A stretch of 64,000 nucleotides of DNA from Clostridium mediterraneense (GCF_900091705.1 NZ_LT594785.1:1282858-1346857), one strand, 5' to 3'; counted from the first letter of the stretch, positions 46,960-55,795 are shown. Notes: generated from the sequence alone by a model not told the origin. A program made the numbers and translations.

Positions 46960-47005
46960 AGGTTTATTCTTGAATTTACTCATTAGCAAATTGAAGAATA
47001 AACCT
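46960..47005 (+). promoter_or_regulatory. Long hairpin in the rnc leader, candidate RNase III autoregulatory site
   Basis: AGGTTTATTCTT (46960-46971) pairs perfectly with AAGAATAAACCT (46994-47005). One G-G mismatch and five more pairs (AATTT/AAATT) lead to a 10-base loop. It ends one base before the rnc Shine-Dalgarno AAGGAG (47007-47012). It has no U-run, so it is not a terminator. Confidence 0.65.
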
Positions 47006-47023
47006 TAAGGAGTGAGGGTTTAA

Positions 47024-47737
47024 TTGAAAGAATTTAATATTAAGGAACTTGAAGAGACTGTTGGAGTCGAGTTCATAAATAAAGGATTATTGATAACAGC
47101 ATTGACTCATAGTTCATTTGCTAATCAATATAAGGATGTTAAGTACAATGAGAGACTAGAGTTTTTAGGAGATTCTGTATTACAGCTTACAGTAACTGAA
47201 CACTTATATAATAATTATAAAGACAAGTCAGAAGGAGAACTTACTAAAATAAGAGCCTTAATTGTATGCGAAAATTCACTTTATGAGATAGCAAAAAAAT
47301 TAAAACTTGGTAAGATTATTAGAATGAGTAAAGGTGAAGAGCTGACAGGTGGAAGAGATAGAATATCTATACAAGCTGACTGCGTTGAAGCAGTTATAGC
47401 AGCTATATATCTTGATAAAGGTATAGAATTTGCTAAAAAATTTATTCTAAAGCATTTTGGAGATATTATTAGAAAAGCAATAAATGAAGAAATAATATTA
47501 GACTTTAAAACTAGATTACAAGAAGTTCTTCAAAGAAATGGTGAGGTAGACATAAATTATGAGCTTATAAGACATGAAGGACCTCCTCATAGAAGAAAGT
47601 TCTTTACTCAAGTTAACATTAATAAAGTTGTTATGGGTGTAGGAGAAGGATTTAGTAAAAAGGAAGCAGAGCAAAATGCAGCAAAAGAAGCTTTAACTAA
47701 AGTGGAGGATAATAAATGGGAAAAAAACATTATATAA
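47024..47737 (+). CDS. rnc: Ribonuclease III
   Basis: Cleaves double-stranded RNA in rRNA processing and mRNA control. TTG 47024 follows AAGGAGTGAGG. The catalytic signature NERLEFLGDSVL lies at residues 42-53, with a second acidic site DCVEAVIAAIYLD. The C-terminal double-stranded RNA-binding domain includes EGPPHRRKFFTQV and GFSKKEAEQNAAKEAL. Length 237. Its 3' end overlaps the radical SAM gene by 22 bases. Confidence 0.97.
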   Translation: MKEFNIKELEETVGVEFINKGLLITALTHSSFANQYKDVKYNERLEFLGDSVLQLTVTEHLYNNYKDKSEGELTKIRALIVCENSLYEIAKKLKLGKIIRMSKGEELTGGRDRISIQADCVEAVIAAIYLDKGIEFAKKFILKHFGDIIRKAINEEIILDFKTRLQEVLQRNGEVDINYELIRHEGPPHRRKFFTQVNINKVVMGVGEGFSKKEAEQNAAKEALTKVEDNKWEKNII

Positions 47738-48801
47738 TTCCTATTTTTGTACCACATGAAGGATGTCCTCATGATTGTGCTTTTTGTAATCAAGCTAGGA
47801 TTACAGGAGAAGAGACAGAGGAAGTAATTGGACCTAAATTTAAGATGGAGAATAATGTTGACAGTGATTTTGTTAGAAATACTGTTGAAGAATATCTAGA
47901 AACCATCAAAAAAGAAGAAGATACTATAATTGAATTATCTTTCTTTGGAGGAACATTTACAGCAATAAATAAAAAGAAACAACAAGAATTACTTGCTGTA
48001 GCTAAAGAGTACAAAGATAAAGGACAAATAAAATATATAAGATTATCTACAAGACCTGATTATATAAATAAAAATATTTTAGATCATCTAAAAAGTTTTT
48101 CTGTTGATATAATAGAACTTGGAGTTCAATCATTAGATGGAGAAGTCTTAATAAAATCTAGTAGGGGGCATACTATAAAGCATGTGGAAGATGCTTCTAA
48201 ACTTATTAAAGAATATGGATTTACTTTAGGACACCAAGTTATGTTAGGACTCCCAGGAGATAGTAAAGAAAAAGATATAAAAACAGCACAAAAATCAGTT
48301 TCTATGGGACCAAATATATGTAGAATATATCCAGCTCTTACAATAAAGGATACTCCTATGGAATATATGTATAAAAAAGGAACATATAAACCATATGAAT
48401 TAGATGAATGTATAGATATAGCTAAAGAAGTTTATAAAATATATCATGAAAATAATGTTAATATAATAAGAGTAGGTCTTCAAGCAACTGATAATATAGC
48501 AGAAGGTGAAGATATAGTAGCAGGACCTTTCCACCCAACATTTAGAGAGCATGTGGAAAGTAGTTTATTAAATGATTCTATATATGAACTTATTAATAAT
48601 AAAAATCTTTCTAAGGATATTAGTATAGAAATAAATGAAAGAGCTATTTCTAAGCTTTATGCTAATAAAAAAAGATACTTTAAAGATATAAGAGAAAAGC
48701 TAAATGAGAATAGATTATCTGTAAAGATAAATAATAATTTAGATAAGAAGATAGTTCTTATAAAGAATGAAGATAAAGAATATAAGATTAATATAATTTA
48801 A
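47716..48801 (+). CDS. Elp3-like radical SAM protein
   Basis: A 361-residue radical SAM protein related to the Elp3/YhcC group. The cluster motif is CPHDCAFCNQ (CxxxCxxC) near residue 18, and SFFGGTFTAI is the SAM-binding GGE-like block; ELGVQSLD is also typical. It lacks the acetyltransferase domain of true Elp3. In clostridia it is often found after rnc. The substrate is unknown. ATG 47716 follows GTGGAGG inside rnc, so the genes are translationally coupled. Confidence 0.85.
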   Translation: MGKKHYIIPIFVPHEGCPHDCAFCNQARITGEETEEVIGPKFKMENNVDSDFVRNTVEEYLETIKKEEDTIIELSFFGGTFTAINKKKQQELLAVAKEYKDKGQIKYIRLSTRPDYINKNILDHLKSFSVDIIELGVQSLDGEVLIKSSRGHTIKHVEDASKLIKEYGFTLGHQVMLGLPGDSKEKDIKTAQKSVSMGPNICRIYPALTIKDTPMEYMYKKGTYKPYELDECIDIAKEVYKIYHENNVNIIRVGLQATDNIAEGEDIVAGPFHPTFREHVESSLLNDSIYELINNKNLSKDISIEINERAISKLYANKKRYFKDIREKLNENRLSVKINNNLDKKIVLIKNEDKEYKINII

Positions 48802-48816
48802 TTCTATATTCTATAG

Positions 48817-48850
48817 AAATCCTAGGGAAAATTTTCTCTAGGATTTTTTA
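48817..48850 (+). terminator. Intrinsic terminator after the radical SAM gene
   Basis: AAATCCTAG (48817-48825) pairs with CTAGGATTT (48838-48846), extended inward by GAAAA/TTTTC, then a T-run. Confidence 0.85.
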
Positions 48851-48870
48851 TGATTTTATATGGAATATAT

Positions 48871-48898
48871 TTGATAGATTTAGATAAATACTTATGAT
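48871..48898 (+). promoter_or_regulatory. Candidate promoter for the 30-residue protein and smc
   Basis: TTGATA (48871-48876), 16 bases, TATGAT (48893-48898), 36 bases before the small gene. Confidence 0.4.
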
Positions 48899-48933
48899 AA
48901 TATATTTCTATAGAGTTGTAAGGAGTGAATTAA

Positions 48934-49026
48934 ATGAGAAAAGCTACTAGAGAAAAAATGGCTAAGGGGATGGCTATTTTTATGGCAATAATAATGTTAT
49001 TAATGTTATTACCAGTTGTATTTTAA
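48934..49026 (+). CDS. Very small membrane protein (30 residues) before smc
   Basis: The frame ATG 48934 to TAA 49024-49026 encodes a basic N-terminus (MRKATREKMAKGM) followed by one hydrophobic helix rich in Met, Ile and Leu and ending in LPVVF. AAGGAG lies 9 bases before the ATG, and a promoter-like pair lies upstream. Short basic-plus-hydrophobic proteins of this type occur in many Firmicutes, but I do not recognise a characterised one. Too short for usual gene-length cut-offs. The good ribosome site and coding pattern support it. Confidence 0.65.
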   Translation: MRKATREKMAKGMAIFMAIIMLLMLLPVVF

Positions 49027-49048
49027 TTTTTATGAATTATGAAATGGG

Positions 49049-49099
49049 AAGGAGGAGCTAAACTTGGGTTTGCAAATCTAGGATTAGCTGGTGTATATG
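49049..49099 (+). promoter_or_regulatory. Hairpin-bridged ribosome binding site of smc
   Basis: AAGGAGG (49049-49055) is followed by a hairpin: AGCTAA (49056-49061), A, CTTGG pair with CTAGG, A, TTAGCT (49084-49089). The start ATG is at 49097. The linear distance is 41 bases; with the hairpin removed it is 7. A five-codon frame, TTG 49064 to TAG 49079, lies inside the hairpin. Confidence 0.6.
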
Positions 49100-52000
49100 T
49101 TTTTAAAATCTCTTGAAATAAGAGGATTTAAGTCGTTTGCAGATAAGACTGAGCTTAAATTTACTAAAGGAATAACTGCAGTAGTAGGTCCAAATGGGAG
49201 TGGAAAGAGTAATGTTTCTGATGCTGTAAGATGGGTTCTTGGAGAACAAAGTGCAAAAACACTTAGAGGTTCTAAAATGGAAGATATCATTTTTACAGGA
49301 ACAGAGTATAGAAAACCTATAGGTCTTGCTCAAGTATCTCTTACTTTAGATAATAGTGATAAAAGTTTACCAATAGAATATAATGAAGTTAAGGTTACAA
49401 GAAGAATATTTAGATCTGGAGAAAGTGAGTATTTAATAAATAATTCACCATGCAGATTAAAAGATATAGTTACCTTATTTATGGATACTGGTATAGGTAA
49501 AGAAGGTTATTCACTTATAGGGCAAGGAAAAATAGAAGCTATCTTAAGTGGTAAAGCTGAAGATAGAAGAGCACTTTTAGAAGAAGCTGCTGGAATTGTT
49601 AAGTATAAATCTAGAAAAAGTGATGCAGAAAGAAAATTAAAAAATACTAATGATAACTTAACTAGAATAAATGATATTATTTATACATATGAAGAACGAT
49701 TAGGGCCTTTAGAAGAAGAAAAGAAAAAGGCAGAAAAATATTTAGTTCTTGCTAATGAATTAAAGGAAAAAGATATTAATTTACTTGTTAATAATTTAAT
49801 TCATATAAATAATGAAATAGAAAAAAGAGAAATAAATATAAAAGCTCTTGAAAAAGAAAATGAAATAGAAAAAGAAAAGCAAAGAAATGCTAGAGAAAAT
49901 TTAAAAAATCTAAAATTTGAACTTGAAAAGATTGAAAAAGATAATAATGATAAAAAAGAAATTTATCTAGAGAAAAAAGAACAAATTTCAAGTAAAAAAG
50001 CAGAAATAGGTTTACTAGAAGAAAGAATAAAAAACTATACTGAAAGTATTAAAAAATCTAGGGAAGATATAAAGCTAAATAAAAAGAAATTAGAAAAGAT
50101 AACTAATGAATATAAAAATGCAGAAAAAGAATTTGAACTTAAGAAGCAAGAAATAGAAGATATAAGATTAAAGCAAAAAGATGTTGAAGAAAGCTTAAGA
50201 AATATAAATCTAGATATTAAGAATAAAGAAAAAACTAGAGAAAAGCTTAAGAATAAAGATATTGAAGCTTTAAAAGAGTCTTCAAATTATAGTAATAGAG
50301 AAGTTTTACTTGAAAGTAAGCTATCTGATATAGTAGAAAAAATTAAAAATATAAATTCTAAACTTGAAGGATTAAGAGCATCTTTAAAGGTTAACATAAT
50401 AACTAGAGATAATATGGAAAGGAATCTAAAAGTTATTTCTGATAAAAGAGATAATTTATTAGAGCTTAAAAATAGTAATCTAGCTAATATTTCTAATTTT
50501 AAAAATGATATTTCACTTATTGATAAGGATATTAATAAAAATATTTCTATTATAAATAGATTAGAAGCTAATAAGGAAATGTTAAATAAACTTGAAAATC
50601 AATATGAGGGATACAATGTATCTGTTAAAAAAATAATGTCTCATATGGATAAAGGTTTACTTGATATTAATAAAAATGATTCTGTAGTTTTAGGAGAAAT
50701 TTTAAGTACAAATAAGGGATATGAAACTGCTATTGAAATAAGTCTTGGGGCAGCTATATCTAATATTATAACTAAGGATGAGTTTATAGCTAAAAAGATG
50801 ATTTCTTATCTTAAGGATAATAAACTTGGTAGAGCTACATTTTTACCTTTATCAATTATTAAGGGAAAGAAGATAGTATTAGAAGATAATTTAAAAAATT
50901 TAGATGGATATCTTGGAATAGCATCAGAACTTGTTGAATATGAAAATAAGTATGAGAATGTAATTAACTATATTTTAGGTAGAACTATTATTTGCAAGGA
51001 TATAGATTCAGCTTTAAATTTTGCAAAGAAGAGTTCTTATAGATATAAACTTGTTACTCTTGCTGGAGAAGTAGTTAATGCTGGAGGAGCTTTGACAGGG
51101 GGTAGTGTTTATCAAAAAAATATGGGTATTATCTCAAGAAAAAATGAACTTGAAAATATAGAAAAAGAGATAGTTAAAGAAAATGAAGGACTTAGTACTC
51201 TAAAATCTAAAAAAGAAAAATTAAATTCTAAATTAGAAAAAAATATTTCAGATTTAGAAAGTATAGAGGCGGATATTCGTAAAAATGAACTTGAATCTAT
51301 TAATTTAAAGAATGAAGTAAGTAGGGTTTCAGATGAAGTACTTAATATAAAGACATCTCTTAAAAACTTAGACTTAGAACTTATAAATGAAAAAGCAAAT
51401 AATGAAAGTTTAAGTTTAGAATATGAAAAGGTAAAGAAAAAAGCTTTAGAGATAAGAGAAAGAGGAGAAAGTAATAAGGCTGAAGTTGAAATTTTAACTA
51501 AGGAAATAGAAGAATTACTTTCAAAAAAATCAAAGATTGAAGAAAAAAATACTAAGATGAAGATTTCTAATGCAAGTATTAAAGAAAATTTAGATAATAA
51601 ATCAAAGAGTATTTTAAGATTAAAGTCTGAGCTTAGTGAATTAGAAGTAGCTATTAAAAAGCTTATTTCTTATAATGAAGATGCTGAAAATTCAATAGCT
51701 CAAAATAAGGATGATATTCTTTCAGCTAAGAGTTTTATAAATATAGAAGAGGAAAAGCTAGTAAAGATAGAAGAAAAAACTAAGGACTTTGATATTTATA
51801 GAGCAAAGCTTAAGGAAAAGTTAGTAAAAATAGAAAGCTTAGTAGAAGAGTTGACTTTATCTATAGCTAAAAAAGAAGAAGAAATTCATAGACAGGAAAT
51901 TCTTTATACAAAACAAGATAGTGAAAAGAAGAATTCATCATCAAAACTTGACGAAGAATATAATATAGATGTTAGAGAGGCTATGAATAATTTCACTGAA

Positions 52001-52657
52001 ATTATAGATATTGATAAGCATAAGGCAGAGATATATTCTTTAAAAACAAAGATAAATTCATTAGGAACAGTAAATGTAAATGCAGTAGAAGAATTTAGAG
52101 AGCTTTCAGATAAGTATAGATTTATAACTACTGAAAAATCTGATCTTGAAAATGCTAAAGAAGAACTTGAAAACATTATAGAAGAAATGACTTCAAAGAT
52201 GAGAGTTATATTTAGACAGAACTTTAATATTCTTAATAAGAATTTTGATGAAACCTTTAAGGAATTATTTAAAGGTGGAACAGCTAAGCTGATTCTTGAT
52301 GATTCAGATGAATTAAATGGAGATATAGAAATAAAAGTTCAACCACCTGGAAAGAAGATACAAAATATAAATCTTATGTCTGGTGGAGAAAAAGTTTTAT
52401 CAGCCATAGCCCTATTATTTAGTATACTTAAGATGAAACCTACACCATTCTGTATCTTAGATGAAATAGAAGCTGCTCTTGATGATGCAAATGTATCAAG
52501 ATATGCAGATTTTCTAAGACAATTCTCAGAAAATATACAATTTATAGTTATAACTCACAGAAAAGGAACTATGGAGGTTTCTGATATAATGTATGGAGTT
52601 ACTATGGAGGAAAAGGGAATATCTAAGATAGTATCAGTAGATTTAAATAAAAAATAG
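49097..52657 (+). CDS. smc: Chromosome segregation protein SMC
   Basis: SMC is the coiled-coil ATPase of the ScpAB condensin that compacts and segregates the chromosome. The start MFLKSLEIRGFKSFADKTEL at ATG 49097 gives 1186 residues. The N-terminal head has Walker A GPNGSGKSN (31-39). Two long charged coiled coils flank a hinge at about residues 515-640, with GGALTGGSV. The C-terminal head carries the signature LMSGGEKVLSA and Walker B CILDEIEAALDD. A GTG at 49091 is an alternative start two codons earlier. ftsY follows after 15 bases. Confidence 0.97.
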   Translation: MFLKSLEIRGFKSFADKTELKFTKGITAVVGPNGSGKSNVSDAVRWVLGEQSAKTLRGSKMEDIIFTGTEYRKPIGLAQVSLTLDNSDKSLPIEYNEVKVTRRIFRSGESEYLINNSPCRLKDIVTLFMDTGIGKEGYSLIGQGKIEAILSGKAEDRRALLEEAAGIVKYKSRKSDAERKLKNTNDNLTRINDIIYTYEERLGPLEEEKKKAEKYLVLANELKEKDINLLVNNLIHINNEIEKREINIKALEKENEIEKEKQRNARENLKNLKFELEKIEKDNNDKKEIYLEKKEQISSKKAEIGLLEERIKNYTESIKKSREDIKLNKKKLEKITNEYKNAEKEFELKKQEIEDIRLKQKDVEESLRNINLDIKNKEKTREKLKNKDIEALKESSNYSNREVLLESKLSDIVEKIKNINSKLEGLRASLKVNIITRDNMERNLKVISDKRDNLLELKNSNLANISNFKNDISLIDKDINKNISIINRLEANKEMLNKLENQYEGYNVSVKKIMSHMDKGLLDINKNDSVVLGEILSTNKGYETAIEISLGAAISNIITKDEFIAKKMISYLKDNKLGRATFLPLSIIKGKKIVLEDNLKNLDGYLGIASELVEYENKYENVINYILGRTIICKDIDSALNFAKKSSYRYKLVTLAGEVVNAGGALTGGSVYQKNMGIISRKNELENIEKEIVKENEGLSTLKSKKEKLNSKLEKNISDLESIEADIRKNELESINLKNEVSRVSDEVLNIKTSLKNLDLELINEKANNESLSLEYEKVKKKALEIRERGESNKAEVEILTKEIEELLSKKSKIEEKNTKMKISNASIKENLDNKSKSILRLKSELSELEVAIKKLISYNEDAENSIAQNKDDILSAKSFINIEEEKLVKIEEKTKDFDIYRAKLKEKLVKIESLVEELTLSIAKKEEEIHRQEILYTKQDSEKKNSSSKLDEEYNIDVREAMNNFTEIIDIDKHKAEIYSLKTKINSLGTVNVNAVEEFRELSDKYRFITTEKSDLENAKEELENIIEEMTSKMRVIFRQNFNILNKNFDETFKELFKGGTAKLILDDSDELNGDIEIKVQPPGKKIQNINLMSGGEKVLSAIALLFSILKMKPTPFCILDEIEAALDDANVSRYADFLRQFSENIQFIVITHRKGTMEVSDIMYGVTMEEKGISKIVSVDLNKK

Positions 52658-52672
52658 AAAAGGAGTTTTACC

Positions 52673-53587
52673 ATGCTTGGAGGACTATTTAATAAATTAA
52701 AAGAAGGATTAACAAAAACAAGAGACAATCTTACAGATAAGATTAATGAAACTTTAAAACTTGCAATAACAATAGATGAGGATTTATATGAAGAGTTAGA
52801 AGAAGCTCTTATAACTTCAGATGTTGGTATGGAAACAACTATGAAAATTATAGAAAATTTAAGAGCTAAGATTAGAAAAGAAAAGATAAATGATGTAGCT
52901 ATGGTTAAGCCAGCATTAAAAGAAGTAGTAGAAGCTATGCTATTAGAAGGAACAGAAGATGAAGAATCAGATAAATCAGAGAAAAAGGTAATGCTTATTA
53001 TAGGGGTTAATGGAGTTGGGAAAACAACTTCAATAGGTAAACTTTCAGCAAAATATAAGGCTGAAGGTAAAAAAGTATTGCTTGCAGCAGCTGATACATT
53101 TAGAGCAGCAGCTATAGATCAATTAGATGTTTGGAGTAAAAGAGCAGGTGTTGATTTAATTAAACAAGGAGAGGGTTCAGATCCAGCTGCTGTAGTTTTT
53201 GATGCAGTTCAAGCTGCTAAAGCTAGAAATACAGATATTTTAATGGTAGATACAGCAGGAAGACTTCATAATAAGAAAAATCTTATGGATGAGCTTGCAA
53301 AAATAAATAGAATTATAGATAGAGAACTTGGAGATATCAAGAAAGAAACTTTACTTGTTTTAGATTCAACAACAGGTCAAAATGCAGTTATACAAGCAAA
53401 ACAATTTATGGAGGCATGTCCTATTGATGGAATAATTTTAACAAAGCTTGATGGAACAGCTAAAGGTGGAGTTGTAATATCAATTAAGACAACTTTAAAT
53501 ATACCAGTAAGATATATTGGTGTAGGAGAAGCTGTTGAAGATTTACAAGAATTTAATGCGAAAGATTTTGCAGATGCTTTATTATAA
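52673..53587 (+). CDS. ftsY: Signal recognition particle receptor FtsY
   Basis: The SRP receptor GTPase docks ribosome-SRP complexes at the membrane. At 304 residues it has the NG domain only, without the acidic A domain of enteric FtsY. Visible are GVNGVGKTTSIGKL (111-124), AADTFRAAAIDQL, DTAGRLH and TKLDGTAKGG. ATG 52673 follows AAAGGAG. It is cotranscribed with smc; ffh, its partner, lies downstream in the next operon. Confidence 0.97.
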   Translation: MLGGLFNKLKEGLTKTRDNLTDKINETLKLAITIDEDLYEELEEALITSDVGMETTMKIIENLRAKIRKEKINDVAMVKPALKEVVEAMLLEGTEDEESDKSEKKVMLIIGVNGVGKTTSIGKLSAKYKAEGKKVLLAAADTFRAAAIDQLDVWSKRAGVDLIKQGEGSDPAAVVFDAVQAAKARNTDILMVDTAGRLHNKKNLMDELAKINRIIDRELGDIKKETLLVLDSTTGQNAVIQAKQFMEACPIDGIILTKLDGTAKGGVVISIKTTLNIPVRYIGVGEAVEDLQEFNAKDFADALL

Positions 53588-53687
53588 AAAATAAAAAGAA
53601 ATTTTATAAATATTTTTTAATGATTTATTTTAGGAGTATTTATAAATGGCTTAAATAAAAGGGTTAGGGGATTTTTATTTTATTTAT

Positions 53688-53735
53688 AAGTGTTAAGTAA
53701 AAATACTTGACACTTATCTTTAAATTTGATATTAT
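53688..53735 (+). promoter_or_regulatory. Promoter of ylxM-ffh with a 12-bp dyad over the -35
   Basis: TTGACA (53707-53712), 17 bases, TATTAT (53730-53735). AAGTGTTAAGTA (53688-53699) pairs with TACTTGACACTT (53704-53715) with one T-G, AAAA between. The right arm contains the -35, and no U-run follows, so it looks like an operator rather than a terminator. The rest of the 172-base gap shows nothing. Confidence 0.6.
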
Positions 53736-53759
53736 ACTTTTTGTGAGTAAGGTGGTTAT

Positions 53760-54098
53760 ATGGAAGATAGATTTGAAATATCAATGTTATTAGACTATTA
53801 TAGTTCCTTACTAACTGAGAAGCAGCTTAACATAATGAATCTTTATTACAATGAAGATTTGTCACTAGCTGAAATAGCAGAGCTAAATGAAACTAGTAGA
53901 CAGGCGACTTTTGATTTGATAAAGAGATGTTCAAAGCAATTATCAGCTTATGAGGAAAAACTCAAACTATTAGATAAATATAGACAAAGAGTAAAATTAA
54001 AAGAAGAAATATTTAAAAAACTATCTAAGATAAAAGCTTTATCTGATGAAGATTTAGCAAATATAGGTAGTGATATAGATGAGATTATAAACGCATAG
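53760..54098 (+). CDS. ylxM: YlxM-family SRP-associated DNA-binding-like protein
   Basis: A 112-residue helix-turn-helix protein like sigma region 4: LLDYYSSLLTEKQLNIMNLYYNEDLS (in part), then LAEIAELNETSRQATFDLIKRC. YlxM is conserved directly before ffh in Firmicutes and stimulates SRP function in Streptococcus. ATG 53760 follows AAGGTGG. ffh begins 12 bases after its stop. Confidence 0.93.
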   Translation: MEDRFEISMLLDYYSSLLTEKQLNIMNLYYNEDLSLAEIAELNETSRQATFDLIKRCSKQLSAYEEKLKLLDKYRQRVKLKEEIFKKLSKIKALSDEDLANIGSDIDEIINA

Positions 54099-54110
54099 GA
54101 GGGTGAGAAC

Positions 54111-55469
54111 ATGGCTTTTGATAATTTGTCATCTAAGCTTCAAGATGCTTTTAAGAAATTAAGAGGAAAAGGAAAGCTAACTGAAAAAGATATAAAAGAA
54201 GCCATGAGAGAAGTAAAGCTTGCTTTATTAGAAGCTGACGTTAATTTCAAAGTTGTAAAAGAGTTTGTTAAAACTGTTAGTGAAAAATGTGTAGGAGAAG
54301 AAGTATTAGAAAGCTTAACTCCAGCACAACAAGTAATAAAGATAGTAAATGAAGAGCTAACTAATCTTATGGGAGTATCAGAAAGTAAACTTAACTATTC
54401 ACCAAGTGGAACAACAGTAATAATGATGGTTGGGCTACAAGGTGCAGGTAAGACTACTATGACTGGTAAGTTAGCATTATACCTAAGAAAACAAAATAAA
54501 AAACCTTTATTAGTAGCTTGTGATATTTATAGACCAGCTGCGATTAAACAATTAGAGGTTGTTGGAAAGCAAATAGATATTCCAGTCTTTTCAATGGGAG
54601 ATAAGGTAAAGGCAGTTGATATTGCTAAAGCTGGTATAGCTCATGCAAAAGAAAATGGAAATAATGTAGTAATTATAGATACAGCAGGTAGACTTCATAT
54701 TGATGAAGAATTAATGCAAGAATTAAAAGATGTTAAAGAGATTGCGAAACCAAGCGAAATACTTTTAGTTGTTGACTCAATGACAGGGCAAGATGCTGTT
54801 AATGTAGCAGAAACATTTAATGCTAGTCTTGATGTAACTGGAGTAGTTTTAACAAAGCTTGATGGTGATACAAGAGGTGGGGCAGCACTTTCAATAAGAA
54901 AAGTAACTGAAAAACCTATCAAGTTCGCAGGGGTTGGAGAAAAGATGAATGATATCGAAGTATTCCACCCAGATAGAATGGCCTCAAGAATTCTTGGGAT
55001 GGGAGATGTATTATCTCTTATTGAAAAAGCCCAAGAAGCAATAGATGAAAAAGAAGCTCAAGATCTTGCTAAAAAGATGACTAATCAAGAATTTAATTTT
55101 GATGATTATCTGAAAGCAATGGAGCAAATGAAAAAGCTTGGACCAATAACTAAGTTATTCGAAATGATACCAGGAGTAAACAGTAAAGATTTAGAAGGAC
55201 TAGACCTTTCACAAGGTGAAAAGGAAATGGAAAAAGTTAAAGCCATTATATACTCTATGTCTGATAAAGAAAGAAAAAATCCTGATATCTTAAAGAACTC
55301 TATTTCAAGAAAGAGAAGAGTAGCTAAGGGTTCAGGAACATCAATCCCAGATGTTAACAAACTTATAAAAGGTCATGGTATGATGAAAAAACAAATGAAG
55401 CAATTTAAGTCACTTACAAAAGGTGGCGGTAAAAAGGGCTTATTTGGAAAGATACCTTTTATGAAGTAA
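54111..55469 (+). CDS. ffh: Signal recognition particle protein Ffh (SRP54)
   Basis: Binds signal peptides and 4.5S/6S RNA and docks with FtsY. The N domain begins FDNLSSKLQDAFKKLRGKGKL (in part). The G domain has GLQGAGKTTMTGKLA (108-122), CDIYRPAAIKQL, DTAGRLH and TKLDGDTRGGAAL. The C-terminal M domain is methionine-rich (LKAMEQMKKLGPI, GHGMMKKQMKQFK) from about residue 300. Length 452. Confidence 0.98.
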   Translation: MAFDNLSSKLQDAFKKLRGKGKLTEKDIKEAMREVKLALLEADVNFKVVKEFVKTVSEKCVGEEVLESLTPAQQVIKIVNEELTNLMGVSESKLNYSPSGTTVIMMVGLQGAGKTTMTGKLALYLRKQNKKPLLVACDIYRPAAIKQLEVVGKQIDIPVFSMGDKVKAVDIAKAGIAHAKENGNNVVIIDTAGRLHIDEELMQELKDVKEIAKPSEILLVVDSMTGQDAVNVAETFNASLDVTGVVLTKLDGDTRGGAALSIRKVTEKPIKFAGVGEKMNDIEVFHPDRMASRILGMGDVLSLIEKAQEAIDEKEAQDLAKKMTNQEFNFDDYLKAMEQMKKLGPITKLFEMIPGVNSKDLEGLDLSQGEKEMEKVKAIIYSMSDKERKNPDILKNSISRKRRVAKGSGTSIPDVNKLIKGHGMMKKQMKQFKSLTKGGGKKGLFGKIPFMK

Positions 55470-55506
55470 TATATAAATAATATTTTTTGAAGGAGGTGAA
55501 TTTGAA

Positions 55507-55755
55507 ATGGCAGTAAAGATAAGATTAAGAAGAATGGGTGCTCACAAAGCTCCTTTCTACAGAGTAGTTGTAGCTGACTCAAGAGCTCCAAGAGATGGTA
55601 AGTTCATCGAAGAAATTGGATACTACAACCCAATCGCTAAGCCACAAGCTGAAGTTAAAATAGATGCTGAAAAGGCTGAAAAGTGGTTATCAAACGGTGC
55701 TCAACCAACAGACGTTGTTAAGAGACTTTTTGTTAAGGCTGGAATCAACAAGTAA
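55507..55755 (+). CDS. rpsP: 30S ribosomal protein S16
   Basis: The 82-residue S16 begins [24 protein letters not shown] and includes [18 protein letters not shown] 55507 follows AAGGAGGTGA. It opens the conserved rpsP-khpA-rimM-trmD-rplS run. Codons are noticeably richer in C than in neighbouring genes, as expected of a highly expressed gene. Confidence 0.98.
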   Translation: MAVKIRLRRMGAHKAPFYRVVVADSRAPRDGKFIEEIGYYNPIAKPQAEVKIDAEKAEKWLSNGAQPTDVVKRLFVKAGINK

Positions 55756-55761
55756 TTTCTT

Positions 55762-55795
55762 AGGAGGTGAGCTGCTAAGTTCTTAGCAGACTATG
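55762..55795 (+). promoter_or_regulatory. Hairpin-bridged ribosome binding site of khpA
   Basis: AGGAGG (55762-55767) is followed by TGAG, then a perfect inverted repeat CTGCTAAG (55772-55779) TT CTTAGCAG (55782-55789), ACT, and ATG 55793. Linear spacing is 25 bases; without the hairpin it is 7. A competing pair CTTAG (55758-55762) with CTAAG (55775-55779) could place the Shine-Dalgarno in a loop. Confidence 0.65.
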
